Counted from the stretch's first letter, positions 20,323 through 31,519 are shown. The stretch is DNA of 64,000 nucleotides from Phymatolithon calcareum (GCA_977006965.1 OZ345369.1:2542001-2606000); one strand, 5' to 3'. Numbers and translations: made by a program. The notes: generated by a model not told the origin, from the sequence alone.

Positions 20323-21144
20323 TTATGCAGCGCTGAAGTCCACGAAGAGGGCAGCACATTTCCGCCGGCGGGAGAATGCGTCTCCCGTGCGCTGTGTCAT
20401 AGCAGTTATATGCTCGTGTGTGCTGCGGTATAATCTGAATCCTGCTTGTGCGGAGGGAAGTTTCGACTCCATCCACCCCGTTAGGCGTAGTCCGATGAGG
20501 CGTTCAGCAATACGACTGATGATTGATGACAACGAGATTGGCCGGAGGGTTGTGGGGTCATTCGGTTTGGGTATGCCGATGAGTAGCACTGTTCTCCATG
20601 TAGAGGGCACTTTTCCTTCGCGCCAACTTCTGTTAACTAGATCCAGTAAACGGTTTGTGGCCGTCGGAGACAGATGACGGATGAATTCGACTTCTATCGT
20701 ATCCGGACCAGTTGCAGTGCGTGTTGGCATTGCGCTTATGACTGCTGTGAGTTCACGCATAGAAAATTCTGGAACCTCGCCAAGCTCAGTGTGCGCCATC
20801 GCCACAGCCGTCATGAACTTCCGTTTCCATTTCAAGTCTTGCGCTTTGACTTTGTTCCGGTTTCTGGCGACATATCCCTTGACAACGTCGTCCGCAATAT
20901 CTTGGCTCGATTTCCGGCAGTCTGCCACAATGGTTGCCCTCGCGCGGCGTTTGCCCTCGATTGCGGCGAAAAGCTTCCATCCCTTGCGGTCCGCCTGGAC
21001 AGTTGATGCGAGGTCACGCCAGCACTTTCGCTTGCCTGCGGTGATGACCACGTCCGTATTTGCTCCTACTTCGGCAAGTACCATGAGAGACTCTGGCGAT
21101 GGGTCGCGCTCGTAAGATTCGAACGCCTGTCTTCGCTCCTCCAC
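20323..21144 (-). pseudogene. I-type LINE RT, N-terminal fingers
   Basis: 273-residue frame covering the linker and first RT motifs: TATGPDTIEVEFIRHL, WRTVLLIGIPKPNDPTTLRP with ISLSSIISRIAERLI, AQAGFRLYRSTHEHI and finally CAALFVDFSAA, which holds the first catalytic Asp (normally DFSAAFD). The stop lies right after this motif, in phase with the next frame. The frame can be extended upstream of its first Met in the same phase to the stop near 21292. Confidence 0.8.
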
Positions 21145-21291
21145 GGCTTTTGCGCACTCATCTGTCCACCATATTTTTCCCTTAAGATTTCCCCGCGGTA
21201 CAGCGTGCTTTGCTCCTGCTAGAACAGCCTTAACAAAACGTCTGCTGTCCTCGTCGATTGTGACCTGGTTATCAGGCCACTCTTGAGGCTT

Positions 21292-21828
21292 CTACTCGAC
21301 CTTGACGGAAAATGCGTCCCAGTCCGCTGTTGTCAATGACCATCGGGCCCGACCGAACCGTTTCCGGTCTTGATGTAACGCGGAGAACGTGAGTAGGATT
21401 GGACGGTGGTCGCTAAAAGTGAGTGGCTGGACTTTCCATTGACACTCCATCGCGTATGCTCCAGGGCATGCTGTGATGTCGACTGCTGACTGGCCGTTTG
21501 GGGTGAGGAGTGAAGGCGAACCTTCGTTGAGGATTATCTGACCGGTGGCTTCTAGGTACTCCTCCAGTACTTGCGATATATTCGGGTCGTAGTTTCCTGG
21601 GTCCCATGACCCGTGGATATTACAATCTCCAAATAGTATCGTATCCGATCGAACCATATTTTGCCAGTGAAAGCGGGATGTTGAATCCGGAGAGATGTAG
21701 AAGTGTGATATGGGAATAGACCTTCCAGATTTTCGGAGCCGTACGTCAAGTTCCGCCACTTCAGCTTTGTCGCCGTGTCTCGTACCTTGACAGGTTACGG
21801 AGAGACCGAGACGAGCATAGGTCTTCAC
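21292..21828 (-). pseudogene. I-type LINE APE endonuclease, C-terminal part
   Basis: 178-residue frame with LFGDCNIHGSWDPGNY (equivalent to the GDFNAH catalytic loop, with Cys for Phe), SPSLLTPNGQSAVDITAC (with the conserved xxDIT strand) and LTFSDHRPILLTF (the SDH catalytic motif). This enzyme nicks target DNA to prime reverse transcription. The N-terminal LQE-containing strands are absent, consistent with 5' truncation at 21900. Confidence 0.75.
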
Positions 21829-22140
21829 GCCGCCACCTAATAGCGTTCCGTCGTCCCTGTCAGCGCGGTTGACGAGTCCGAACCCTGCAATCCGCGGCGA
21901 AGTTATACCCTTTCATATCTGCCCAGAATATCCCGGAATATTGATGGAACTTGCTGTCCTTCTACATTACAGCACAAACATTAGGCGTAAACTATTAAAC
22001 CAAGAAATAGAATTATTTCTTGGACTGGAAACATTGGATTCCTATTCTTACTGTCTTCCAGCATCTCGCCTTGTTCAACACGACACTAAATTCGAGCACA
22101 AAGAGAATTCGTTTAACAAGAAACACGTGTCTGAGGTGCC

Positions 22141-22810
22141 TAGTTGTAATTTTCAACAGACCCGATGCGGAAAAAAATTGCCTTGGCGACATACTTTGAA
22201 ACTAGTGTTTTTATTGAGTTCGTAGCGCTCCAACGAGCAGTACGATCCATGGAAGTGGACCAAGAGACTGAACATGAATTCACAAGACTCACTCGGGTCC
22301 TAACAGAAAGAGAAATTCGAATTAAGGAGATTAGCACTGCGTTCCACGGAAATTGCCCAAGAGACTGAATATCAATGCGCAAGACTCACTCGGGCCCCAC
22401 GGGAAGAGAAGTGAAAATGAAGGAGATTTTTAGGAAAATAGACTGTGACCGACACGTAAGATAGTTTTTCCTAAAATGGTCTACGCATCAAAAAGTGAGG
22501 ATGAAAGAAAGCAGGTGCAGAAATCTCTGCGCAAGATGGTTTGTAGGCACTTTCCAAGAAATCCACCCCAGGTAATAGAAGAAATGGGGATTTAGAACAC
22601 TCAAGAGCATCCTTAGAATGCGAAAATAGACTCCTACAGAGGAGAACAACGTGGCCCGAGCCATTGACGAGATACTACGTAATTCTGATTAAGGCAACTG
22701 TGATTTCGGAAATAGTAGAGTGCTAAGAAAGGTGCCGACTTTCCTCTCGCTGGGACACATGGTACCTTCTCCATAAATCCACTTAATTACGACACGGAAG
22801 ACAGCGAGAA
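22141..22810 (+). mobile_element. LINE family D fragments
   Basis: The plus frame 22165-22368 (EFVALQRAVRSMEVDQETEH) resembles the minus-strand family D frame at 35444-35193 (ELVALQRTLASSQMSEEIEL). Bases 22490-22800 match 58805-58990 and 59620-59760 (AAGGTGCCGACTTTCC, GGGACACATGGTACCTTCTC), which are the RT region just before the active site in the complete family D copies (reverse complement of 41140-41220). All is degenerate. Confidence 0.6.
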
Positions 22811-22931
22811 TCTGCCCTGTTTCCCAAATTGACGATGGATTGATGGATGGAACTGGGTTTAATTGAAGCTCTCCTTGTCTAATTAGCACCTGGGAGACTT
22901 GTCATAGCGCTAGTTGTACTTGCTTACGTTC

Positions 22932-23216
22932 CTATTTCTTTGGCCAAAGTTTTTGAATTGTGTCTTTCGCGATTTCCAATTTGGTTTTTTCTTGTTTTGA
23001 AATCAGGCGTCTTGCCATGAGATTCGGAATTTCCGATAAGGCTTGATTTAGCTCGGCGTCTTCCTCTCGCTTTTTCTCTTCCTGCGGGTATGGGAAGCGA
23101 TGGAATAGCCAATGTGCGCAAAGAAGCCTCTGCTTGCTTTTGTAGAGGCTAAGGAACGGAGGCAGCTCATTTCGAATGGGAGAGGGAGAGAGTCTTCCCC
23201 CTCTATCCGGCGTCAT
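22932..23216 (-). other. Unidentified 94-residue ORF
   Basis: ATG-initiated minus frame ending in a Lys/Glu-rich helical stretch (EEKKREEDAELNQALSEI, then KQEKTKLEIAKDTIQKLWPK). It resembles the amphipathic tail of a LINE ORF1 or a nuclear protein but has no diagnostic motif. It lies between LINE D fragments and the segmental duplicate, so a transposon origin is likely. Confidence 0.25.
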
Positions 23217-23287
23217 GGTCGGAAGGCAGTGCTTTCATCAACATGTCGCGCGAAGGATTCTGCCGAGTTGCACAAGAGGGCTTGTGG

Positions 23288-23830
23288 GTGGAGAATGCAT
23301 GATGATCTAACGGCGAAGTTTGTCCAGACGATGTAAGACGTCTTGCGACTGTCCCGCTCCAACAATTCATGTGCATCAAATGAGAACCGAGCTATGAAGC
23401 AATGATTCAAGATCGAGTCTAGCGATCAGCGCGGTCATCGCGTATGCAGCACATTGCGAGCGCCATCGAATCGTCTATCCACGGCAAGCCTATTCAATGC
23501 CAAGAGTACTAAAGCAATCCCAATCCCTTTTACTTAGTCACATTGAATTATCTGTATTTCATGCGTTCGTGTCATCGCAGGAGTTCGTCTGCTCCTCACT
23601 CGAGACCTTTAGAGTTTGAAGAGTGAGTGTGCGCTTAGACATAAGTGTTTCCGCCCAGAGAGATAGGAGGGGGCGAGGATGAGGCAGGAGTAAATTGATC
23701 ATTTTTCACCGCAAAGATTGCGCGCCGACAAAGCTACACACGATCGCAATAGCGGCAACGGGCTGACGACCCTGAACCACGCTATACCGGCCATCGACAT
23801 ATCATCGTCACTTTCACCGTCGGGTTCTCT
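23288..23830. repeat. Segmental duplicate, copy 1 (partner 59868-60414)
   Basis: About 543 bp nearly identical (roughly 95% or more by eye) to 59868-60414 in the same orientation, from GTGGAGAATGCATGATGATC to CGGGTTCTCT. Both copies lie downstream of a LINE D fragment. Neither has terminal repeats, a tail or a convincing ORF. Confidence 0.8.
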
Positions 23831-23858
23831 AGATGGAGCGTAACGTTTGTCTCGTTGA

Positions 23859-24697
23859 TCATTGCCAATCGTTCTGGACATTTGGGAAGTTGTCGAGTGT
23901 GATTTCTTCGCCTTTTAAGGGTAGCGATAAACTTAGCACTGAGGTGAGCTTGCCGAAGCTCAATTGACTCGATTCGGCAAATGCCTCTGAATCGTGCTTG
24001 CATACGTTTGCACCAGGATCCGAGGAGTCTTGAAAAAAGTTCCCTTCTAGGGAGAGCTGAGCCTGGAGGATGCTATCTGTCAGATCTATCAGGAGTAGTA
24101 GATATTCCACCATTGGTCGAATAAGCGTTTTGTATATTCTGATACAGGTTGATGTTGCGAAGCCGCGGCCGTGGAGGCAGATGTTTGCGAGGTTTGTTAG
24201 ACGACGGTTAGCACCTTCATATATTGCAAGTGCTGACGTCTCTGTCACCCCGTAGGAAGATACAGTAATGCCTAGGTATAAAGTTTCAGCGACTGTCTCG
24301 ATTTCTCGATTTGCGAGTATGAACGTGTGCTTTCCAAGGTGTTCTTCAGGGGCAACAACGCAACTTTTTCCTGGGTTGGTGTTCCAAGTCATCTCAACTG
24401 CGGCCGCCCAATCTGAGATGATGTCAAGGAGTGTTTGGTGTCCTTCTGGGGTGTATGCACGGAGAATGACGTCGTCTGCGAGGAAATTAGCAGGGACTTT
24501 CGAGACGTGAGATGGGATTCGTGCTAAGCTCTCTGCGAAAACGTCCATGAATATGTTTTAGAGGGCAGGGGATAGAGGTGATCCTTGTGGGACTCCTCTG
24601 TTAACAAGGAATCGATTGTTCCTGTCATCCTCTGGTGCCTGTATGAGGCACGGTTGGAGAAAACACATGATCCATGATACAAGGAGTCTGCGCTTGA
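23859..24697 (-). mobile_element. LINE family C, RT C-terminal half
   Basis: The minus frame from 24548 contains NIFMDVFAESLARIPS, VPANFLADDVILRAYTPEG (RT active site as LADD) and IRIYKTLIRPMVEYLLL. Just upstream, across one stop, GVPQGSPLSPAL is readable at about 24560-24600. Host sequence continues at 25820 once LINE B (24698-25805) is removed. Confidence 0.75.
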
Positions 24698-25805
24698 AGA
24701 AGAAGAAGAAGAAGAAAGGTAGATTTTTATTTAAAAGTTACCAACGCATCTGCTGACGCTCGGGGCAACTTTCCTAAGGCCAAGGGTTTTTGGCTAGATT
24801 CTGTCCTGAAGGGGTTTTCTTTTCTTGTTGGTGTGACACGACTCAGTGGACTACAAAAACCCACCTCTGGTCTCCTTCGGGACCTCGAGGGGGAAAGTTA
24901 CTCCCCTGTCCTGTGGCACGCTGTAATTTCGATTTGCGGGTAGTCCTTACTTGTCCACAGCCTAAAACATGGTTAGGAGCTCGTCGAGTGCTCGCTTAGT
25001 CCAGGCGCTGTCTTCTTTGGAGAGTCTATCCTTTGCAAGGCCATTTATCACGTCTTCGATGGCATCTTTTCCACATTGGCCGGTGAGTTCGATAAGGGTA
25101 GAGCTGCTCATTGGAGGGAACTTTCCAAATGACCACTTGATGGCAAGTGTTCTATGTCTCCTTGAATTGAAGAGAAGGTGCGGCGGTAACGACTCTTTCG
25201 CGTGCGGTATAGGTCGTTTTTTCGACTTTTTCACACCCTCTGCGGCCTCCAGTATCTTGTTTCTTTGGTATTTCTTGATGTTTGTCGTAGCTATCGTTTC
25301 GTTTGCTGCTTCGCACAGGAAACCATTCACTTTCGCATGGACAATATCTCTCTCCGCTTCTTGACGTTCCTAGTTCGCGATCTCTGTTGTTGGACCAGAT
25401 ATCAGCACATCGCGTCTTCTTATCAATCTCTGCACAAATCGTCTTGCAAGGACGTCTCTTCTTACCCTGGGTTGGAGTATTCGGCACATGGCCCTGCACC
25501 TGTCCAAGCTTCTTTTTCCTGGTTTCCCAAGGATTTGCCCGAAAAACATAGATTCAACCTTCCTGGCTTCCGAGGCCACCTTCGCGGTCCAAGGTGAGAG
25601 GTGAAGGGCATATTCCCATCTTGACTGCACAAGCGATTTGTACAGCCTAATCGCCCTCGCGGGATGGACACCATTAGTAAACACACCCAGCCGTCGGAGA
25701 TACCCAAGCACATTTTTGGATTTCTTGATCCTGTCTGTCAGTTTGGTGTCTGAGACTCCCTGTTCCGTTAGTGTTACCCCGAGGTATTTTACCTCCCGGA
25801 GAGTC
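24698..25805 (-). mobile_element. LINE family B insertion in LINE C, with 14-bp target duplication
   Basis: Flanks GAGTCTGCGCTTGA at 24684-24697 and 25806-25819. The 3' tail on the minus strand is (TTC)n (seen as GAA repeats at 24698-24717) next to the family B 3' UTR. Frames 25837-25370 and 25330-24962 encode VKYLGVTLTEQG, YKSLVQSRWEYALHLSPWT and HRTLAIKWSFGKFPPMSSS, close to the copy at 9278-10789. It is 5'-truncated just after the RT active-site region. Confidence 0.9.
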
Positions 25806-25819
25806 GAGTCTGCGCTTGA

Positions 25820-26160
25820 GCAAGCGGGATAATACATGCCTTGGCATGGTGTCGAACGCTTTCGAGAGATCCAGAACCGCTAGATGGTTGTGTCCGGTTC
25901 TGGTGGCTGCAATTGTTCTTAAGACTGCAGCTGGGCACACGAAAGATTTTGTGAAGCTTCTTGAATCTTGTTAAACTTGTAGTGTTTTCTTAATATTTTT
26001 GTCAAGAGCGCTCTCGATAATCTTTCGTACGTGCGAAAAAAGCGCTATGGGCCTATAGTTAGCAGGATCTTTCCGGTCTCCCTTCTTGTGAAAAGGGAGA
26101 AGCGTGACTAGGTTCCAAAGGCTTGGCCCAAATTGAGGTGTTGGGAGATTTTAAAAGAAA
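25820..26160 (-). mobile_element. LINE family C, RT N-terminal half
   Basis: On the minus strand: VTLLPFHKKGDRKDPANYRP near 26100-26040, then after a stop CPAAVLRTIAATRTGHNHLA and VLDLSKAFDTMPRHVLSRLL (first catalytic Asp motif) at 25900-25830. It joins in phase with 24697 downwards across the LINE B insertion. A stop and a frameshift make it a pseudogene. The 5' end near 26160 is not defined. Confidence 0.7.
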
Positions 26161-26342
26161 ACATCACATATCCCATTGCGAGCTAGGTGCAATGAAAATT
26201 GACAAATGGAGCTTCAATCAAACTGAATTCCAATGCAATCCCATTGGGATTTTTTCTAAAAGCTCACAATGCCTAGCCTAGGAAAATAAATCTTTACATA
26301 TCAGCTAGCAACTATAGTACTCTTACGTTTTACAATACTAAA

Positions 26343-27347
26343 TCATTCAATGAATGTGTTCTCTTGTGTCTGCTTCAACATAAAATAAGGACCAAGGAAG
26401 GTGATCATCATTAGGAGACCGATATGAACAGATGCGCCAGCAGCAGGCCCAGCAATATCTGGGGCAGCTGCAATGAATCCAGGATGAACAACTGAGTAGC
26501 GCAAGTACAAGGCTAAAAAGAAGAAGAAGGATCCCACCACGTACAGTCGAACCATTTGCATGCGTCCAGAAACTGAAATCATAATACCAAACAGTGGCCA
26601 AAGAAACATAATCAGCCCGGTGGTGAGAAGGTCAACGAATATATGATGGATGCTCGAGGGTGCCAGAATCGGTTGTGATGTGAGTTCGGCATCAATACTA
26701 GCGATGATGACGCATACAGTAAGGATGGTCCAGAGTCCAGCAAAGGCAACATTTAGGTTCCAGAAAATGGCATGCATCTTGGCACACGAGCGCTGCTTCA
26801 GGAAATCACGCTCAGTGCTGAAAGCAATAAGGCGTGCTATAAAGACGAACTGCCCACCTTGAAGAGCGATCCAGAACGAGATTGAGGTCATGATGCCCAT
26901 GGCACTGATCAATCGGGAGGCGTTGTCTGAGAGGCCGGGGATCATATGAGGAATTATTTTCGAGACGGAGAAGACAGGAATGAGGAAGACATAGTCGATG
27001 AAGACATACCAGCCAAGAACGATTTGGGATGCGATGAATATGACAGTGAGAGTTGTATTGTAGTCACCCAACAGAGCGCCTCCGAGGCCGACGCAAAGAC
27101 CGAAGAGCCCGATAATGACCTCAAAGAGATCACCAAGAAATTGCGTTCCAAATCGGTTAGGGCCATTGCAGGAGAAGAGATCCAGTGCGGATGGGGCGCC
27201 ATGCTGAAGATGAACTACTCCATCAATTGTCATGAGAACTGACCACATCGCCAGAAGGAATCCGGCTTGAATGAATTCGAATAGGTTATTTGCTCTGTGC
27301 TCCTGATGCGTCGGATCTTCAACATCAGCTGTGAAGTGATCGGACAT
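26343..27347 (-). CDS. Multipass membrane protein of unknown function
   Basis: Open minus-strand frame. The eukaryotic start is most likely ATG at 27347-27345 (MSDHFTADVEDP), giving 334 residues; the open frame extends 27 codons further upstream only through a GTG. About eight hydrophobic segments are visible, for example LFEFIQAGFLLAMWSVLMTI, LFEVIIGLFGLCVGLGGAL, LTVIFIASQIVLGWYVFIDY, FAGLWTILTVCVIIAS, LLTTGLIMFLWPLFGIMISV, VVGSFFFFLALYL and IGLLMMITFLGPYFML. The N-terminus is hydrophilic and acidic, and the C-terminal tail QTQENTFIE is short and polar. A CTATATTC box lies about 65-70 bp upstream of the ATG. No family is recognised. It is uninterrupted, in contrast to all surrounding frames, so probably a functional gene. 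Confidence 0.75.
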   Translation of the reverse strand: MSDHFTADVEDPTHQEHRANNLFEFIQAGFLLAMWSVLMTIDGVVHLQHGAPSALDLFSCNGPNRFGTQFLGDLFEVIIGLFGLCVGLGGALLGDYNTTLTVIFIASQIVLGWYVFIDYVFLIPVFSVSKIIPHMIPGLSDNASRLISAMGIMTSISFWIALQGGQFVFIARLIAFSTERDFLKQRSCAKMHAIFWNLNVAFAGLWTILTVCVIIASIDAELTSQPILAPSSIHHIFVDLLTTGLIMFLWPLFGIMISVSGRMQMVRLYVVGSFFFFLALYLRYSVVHPGFIAAAPDIAGPAAGASVHIGLLMMITFLGPYFMLKQTQENTFIE

Positions 27348-27577
27348 TGTGAGTGATGTAGATGGAAGTGCTGAGGAGCTGCAAGCTACGATTGCCGAGC
27401 TGCTTTGAATATAGAGTATAGAAAACACCTCGAAAAATTCGTTTTTTTTATTGGAGTTTATTTAAAAGCCTCACAGTCTTACGAATATTCGGGCAAGGCT
27501 TCAAAGGCTGTTGCGCTGTGATGGTGGCGGTGGTGGCTGTGGTGTTGGTCAACATCTCGACCATGATGATTGAAAAA

Positions 27578-27716
27578 TTTGTGCAGCGTCACAGAAATGT
27601 TTTTACTGGCCATAATAGTTATGTCATAACTGTTATGATTATATCCGTTTTATTCCTATGACATAGTTATGACATAACTATTATAGCCAGTAAAAAATTT
27701 CTGTGACGCTGCACAA
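27578..27716. repeat. Foldback element: ~60-bp arms, short loop
   Basis: TTTGTGCAGCGTCACAGAAA at 27578 pairs with its reverse complement ending at 27716. Pairing continues through TTTTTACTGGC and ATAATAGTTATGTCATAAC, with small mismatches, leaving a loop around 27640-27655. It lies upstream of the membrane-protein gene. No target duplication is evident. Confidence 0.75.
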
Positions 27717-27841
27717 ACTTCGAGGCGCTGATTGGGCTGCTGCAGTCATTATTATTATGATTCGTTTGTTGTATAGCATGCTTTACGTACAGCAAGGGTG
27801 CAGTTGACACCGAACCGCGCTTTTCGTATGCGGGGCTTTTT

Positions 27842-28291
27842 CTAAGATCGCTGGCGCGGTCTCACTTTGGTCTTGGTAGAAGTCTTCGAATGCGGCTCTT
27901 CATACTTAGGACTTGATGGAACACCGAGCTGGTGCTCCTCCTCAGAGGGTCCTGGAGAGGATCTTGGAAGTACGGTTTCGAATCCCCCAACGGGTTCGTT
28001 CGCCGCCACTTGCTCCTCTTCCTTGTCGTCTAGCCATTCTATATCGATTAATAGGGCCTCAGCTGGAAGCCTCATTCCGGCGGACGCCTGTAGAGTCTCA
28101 ATGGCCAGTGCGGCGTGGCTAGTGTTCAACCGGAAGAAGAGAAGATGACGAGAATTCCAAGTGATTGCAACATAGACAGTAAATAGGTTCGCTCTGCGCA
28201 GTACATACGCCGCGGAGACGATGTAAGTTGTTGTGTAAAATGTGGTTTGATTCCTCTTGCTCCCCCTCTCCCATTCATGGGCTAATCCCAT
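27842..28291 (-). CDS. Small protein of unknown function with acidic middle and basic tail
   Basis: 149-residue intact frame from ATG 28291-28289. Residues about 55-85 (AALAIETLQASAGMRLPAE) could form helices. LIDIEWLDDKEEEQ is acidic, and the C-terminus is Ser/Pro-rich then basic (KTSTKTKVRPRQRS), suggesting a nuclear or nucleic-acid-associated protein. No homologous family is recognised. The plus-strand frames over the same interval are shorter and Ser-rich, and look like shadows. Its closeness to transposon remnants at 28343 leaves a mobile-element origin open. Confidence 0.45.
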   Translation of the reverse strand: MGLAHEWERGSKRNQTTFYTTTYIVSAAYVLRRANLFTVYVAITWNSRHLLFFRLNTSHAALAIETLQASAGMRLPAEALLIDIEWLDDKEEEQVAANEPVGGFETVLPRSSPGPSEEEHQLGVPSSPKYEEPHSKTSTKTKVRPRQRS

Positions 28292-28342
28292 CGGAATTTA
28301 TACTAGTTCGACTACACTGATAACTGCAACAAATGGACGCAG

Positions 28343-29081
28343 CTATCGTGTCGATATCGTCGCTATGAAGTGGCGACAATGTGATGGGGAAGTGAAGTGA
28401 AGTGTTACACCAAGTATGCGCCAGCGCATTGCGTGTAAGAGCATAACTAGACCACTGGAAAGCGGACGCAAGTGCACATCCGGCACACGAAATAGCGCGT
28501 GCAGTTTTGTTGTCAGGTCAAGGCAAACTAATTTCCTTCCATCAGCCGTGGGCAACGTTCCACGGTAGAAGTTTCCTGTGCCTTTATTATTTGTAAAATT
28601 CAAAAGTCGTTTCATTTTGCGGATGCATCCGTGTATATTTTTCCTTGCTCTCTTCTTCTTCGCCATGTCGTTGTACAGCTGCTCGATTCGTGGAAACACC
28701 TTTAAATCAGTCACGTGTACCATACCGCACTTTTCCAGCGCTTGAATTTTCGCTTGTTGTGTTCCTTCTCGTAGAACAACTTGTAGGCATGTTTCTCCCA
28801 TGAAGTCGACGCCCCAAATGGATCTCGGGGGGACATTGTTGCTTGAGCGCTCTGCGAAGGCCTCCAATGGGGCCCCTGCAGACATTTTCGAAGTACACAG
28901 CAATTGGTTTCCCTCCTTTCCATCCATGCTCGTCACTTGCTATTACATATCTGGAGACCGGACATTCAGTATTGGATGGGGGCTCGCTTATGGCAACGTT
29001 TCCGTCTTGAGTATACCCATGTTCCAATGCTTTCGCATGGCTTAGCTGGGTCTCCATCAGGGTTTCTTTCGCAACTGCCAC
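28343..29081 (-). pseudogene. Unidentified broken coding sequence
   Basis: Two overlapping minus-strand frames, 29081-28707 and 28936-28343, appear to be one protein split by a frameshift near 28900 (MAVAKETLMETQLSHAKALE ... ASDEHGWKGGKP, then WGVDFMGETCLQVVLREGTQ and EKCGMVHVTDLKVFPRIEQL with KKKRARKNIHGCIRKMKRLL). The basic, helical character suggests a DNA-associated protein, perhaps transposon-derived, but I recognise no motif. Confidence 0.35.
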
Positions 29082-31519
29082 CCACGTTCGTGGTGTACCT
29101 TCCTTTCGATTTGGGTCCGTGATTGTTTTCTCGTTCTGTTTTGCATCATGACGTCGAGTAGCTTCCAGTGCATTGATTGGAGACGTGAGTTGCTACTTGA
29201 GGGTTGCATTATGAGAGGCCTAGAATGTTCCCGTGGAGATGTGTGAGGAAGGTGAAGACTATAAGGAGACTTTGTAGTCAGGAGGTGGGATTATGCGCAG
29301 AATTTTTTTTGATAATTCTGATATTTTTAGACGCCCACAAGCCCTGCAAAAGAACTGAGGGGAGACAGTCCTTAATCACAACACATGCTTCTAAAAAGCC
29401 CGATGCCTCTCCCTCTCAATAAGAGGCTGGAAGGGCTGGCTTTTATAGCCTTTTACAATACCCTAAATCTATCAATTACCTTATCCACGCAATCCAGTCT
29501 TTTGCCCTGGTTGCGTAAGTAAATGCCCTGTAATTATGGGTTACCCCTTAAGTGTCGTTCTGCTCCTTGCTTGGCGAACGCTTGGTATCGTCCCATCTCT
29601 ACATATTGACATAAGGTTGGTTAAGCGGAATCCGTTCAAGTTGCATATGTGGAGACAATAGTAAATGATTAACTTCTTGCTCTTCCTGTTACTGTTTGTC
29701 TTCGTTCCTTGTGGCGGGCCACGGCATGGAATGGCACGAAATGCCGTACTGCACCTTCAGTTGCGTTCATTCTGGGGTGGACGGGCAATTTACAGTGAGT
29801 GAGTGAGATAGGTGGGGACTTCACTCACCACTTGCGCAGCGGTGCCCATTGCTCTCACAGTACATGATGTCTTAGTGCGGCCATCCATCTTGTGAGCTCG
29901 CGCATGGGGCCCAATTCTCACTCCGTTGATCCTGCTCTCGCAATATCGCCAGGTGTTGCGTATATGACAGCGCCGCCGCAACTCTTGGATCAAGAGCAGG
30001 AAACTGGGATGGGAAGTGGTGAAAGTCGGTGGATTTCAGTGCCGACAGCACCGCGAACGGGCATTTGAAATTGGTCTAGTCTGAGGGCAGCAGACTAGAT
30101 ATATGAAGGAATCGCTTTCCTAACAGACACGGGTGGTACCATCGATCAGAGGCACGGACGGACAGGGACGGTAACTCGATGACAATAGCAGTACTGTAGC
30201 TTGAACGGAGACTATAGCTCAGTCTCAAACAAACGGAATTGAATGAAAAGGGAGTGAGACAGGATCTGTGGTTGGTTACATCTCGAAACGTTGCAACCAT
30301 TCCTCAAAGTTCACTCTTGCCATTTCACGCCTTCATTCGGAGCAGCCCACGAAAAGCGCAGACAGCGATCAGTCTTGTTCTCGCTTTGACCTAGACCGGC
30401 GAACAGAAATTGCATTCAATTCATTGATGACGATATCCGTGGAAACTCAAATGATGAAGTACAGTATTCATCATGACTTGAATTGCGACTGGAATCCCTT
30501 TCAATTTTCAGAGGACGGATGCATGAATCCATGCGTTGTACGAAAGAGGCGGGGACAAACCGACGCGGGATGAACAGTTGCAATATTTTTTGAAGTATTT
30601 TCGTCCTGAAAGACTTGGAAATGCGAAAAAGCTAAAAGACCGAAATTGATCAGTCCAGTTGCTCATTGTTCTGCAATCATGTACAGTACCGGTTACTCTT
30701 ACGAAATTGCAAGCTGGGGGTGATTGGTTTCCGTATTCCGTCATGATGATCCAAGGGAAACGAAAATCGGGAATGCACTCTCGAGAGAAAATGCGCTACA
30801 CTCGAAACTGATTGGAACGCTACATTGACGAAGTTCCCGGTAATTACAGTACCAGCAGGTACAGTACTTTAGTCAGGTCAGAGAGGATTTCGCTTCGAGA
30901 TACATTGTAAATATCGCGGTCGAACAAAGTGAGTGTTGAGGGAAGAGCAAAATAAGAATACGTTTCGTGAAGTCAATCCTTTTCAATTTATTCGGCACAT
31001 GGTGAATTCTGTTGACAGACCTCATGAAAGCGGATATCTACGAGATAGATAACCTTTGACGCGCCCCTCATCAGGAAGTAGGAAGCAGGGATATCAAAAC
31101 AGAACGGTAAGCAACGAATATGAAAGGAAAACCAACCTGCCCTGGCTTCCCCTCTTTAAAGTCGCAATCCCAGGATGGCACGACTGCAATTCCACTGCCA
31201 CGCCCAAGATAGTCCCCACAAGTCCTTCAACAACGCGCATCGTGTACCAACCGTGCCGTATCAGATTCTTCGCCATGCTTCTCGCCTCGTCATGACCAGA
31301 CCTCTCTTTGTTGCTCCTGCTCACCGTGCCCCTATTCTCTCTGTTCAAATCCAAAGCCGAAGCAGCTGCAGAAGAAACCACTACTAAAGTTAAGCGAAAT
31401 ACTCCGTTCGTCAAGGCTAATCAATGATACTTGTGACACCTCTACAACCTCGGTGGAATAAAAACAAAATTCCGCGGATTTCTACAATTTAACCAGCGTC
31501 AACGCCCGCGCAGTACACC
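29082..31519. other. Long stretch with no recognised gene
   Basis: All frames are short. Around 29610-29640, GGTTGGTTAAGCGGAATCCGTTCAAG recalls the peroxidase pseudogene C-terminus (ATGGTCAAGTGGAATCCGTTCA at 8108 and 34120), so a minimal third fragment is possible. CA(GTA)-rich phrases such as GTACAGTACTTTAG near 30860 are not repeated enough to call. The last bases before the LTR (about 31480-31519) may belong to the peroxidase 5' region. Confidence 0.35.

Larger units (their letters stand above)
18051..21900 (-). mobile_element. I-type LINE (endonuclease, RT, RNase H), 5'-truncated, with target duplication
   Basis: AGTTATACCC followed by TTTC occurs at 18037-18050 and 21901-21914, bracketing a 3.85-kb minus-strand element whose 3' end is a short (AAAG)n tail. 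Its single ORF2 is split by an in-frame stop near 21292, another near 20325 and frameshifts near 19390 and 18240. The order endonuclease, RT, RNase H, CCHC-like Cys/His cluster is that of the I/ingi group. The first strands of the endonuclease are missing, so the copy is 5'-truncated. Confidence 0.85.

Noticed and set aside
20681-21115. 144-residue plus ORF
   Set aside because: Antisense shadow of the I-type LINE RT frame.
26343-27428. 361-residue version of the membrane protein starting at 27428
   Set aside because: That start codon is GTG; a eukaryotic start at the ATG at 27347 is more likely.
27975-28000. GTTTCGAATCCCCC as a tRNA element
   Set aside because: Part of a putative coding frame; no cloverleaf.
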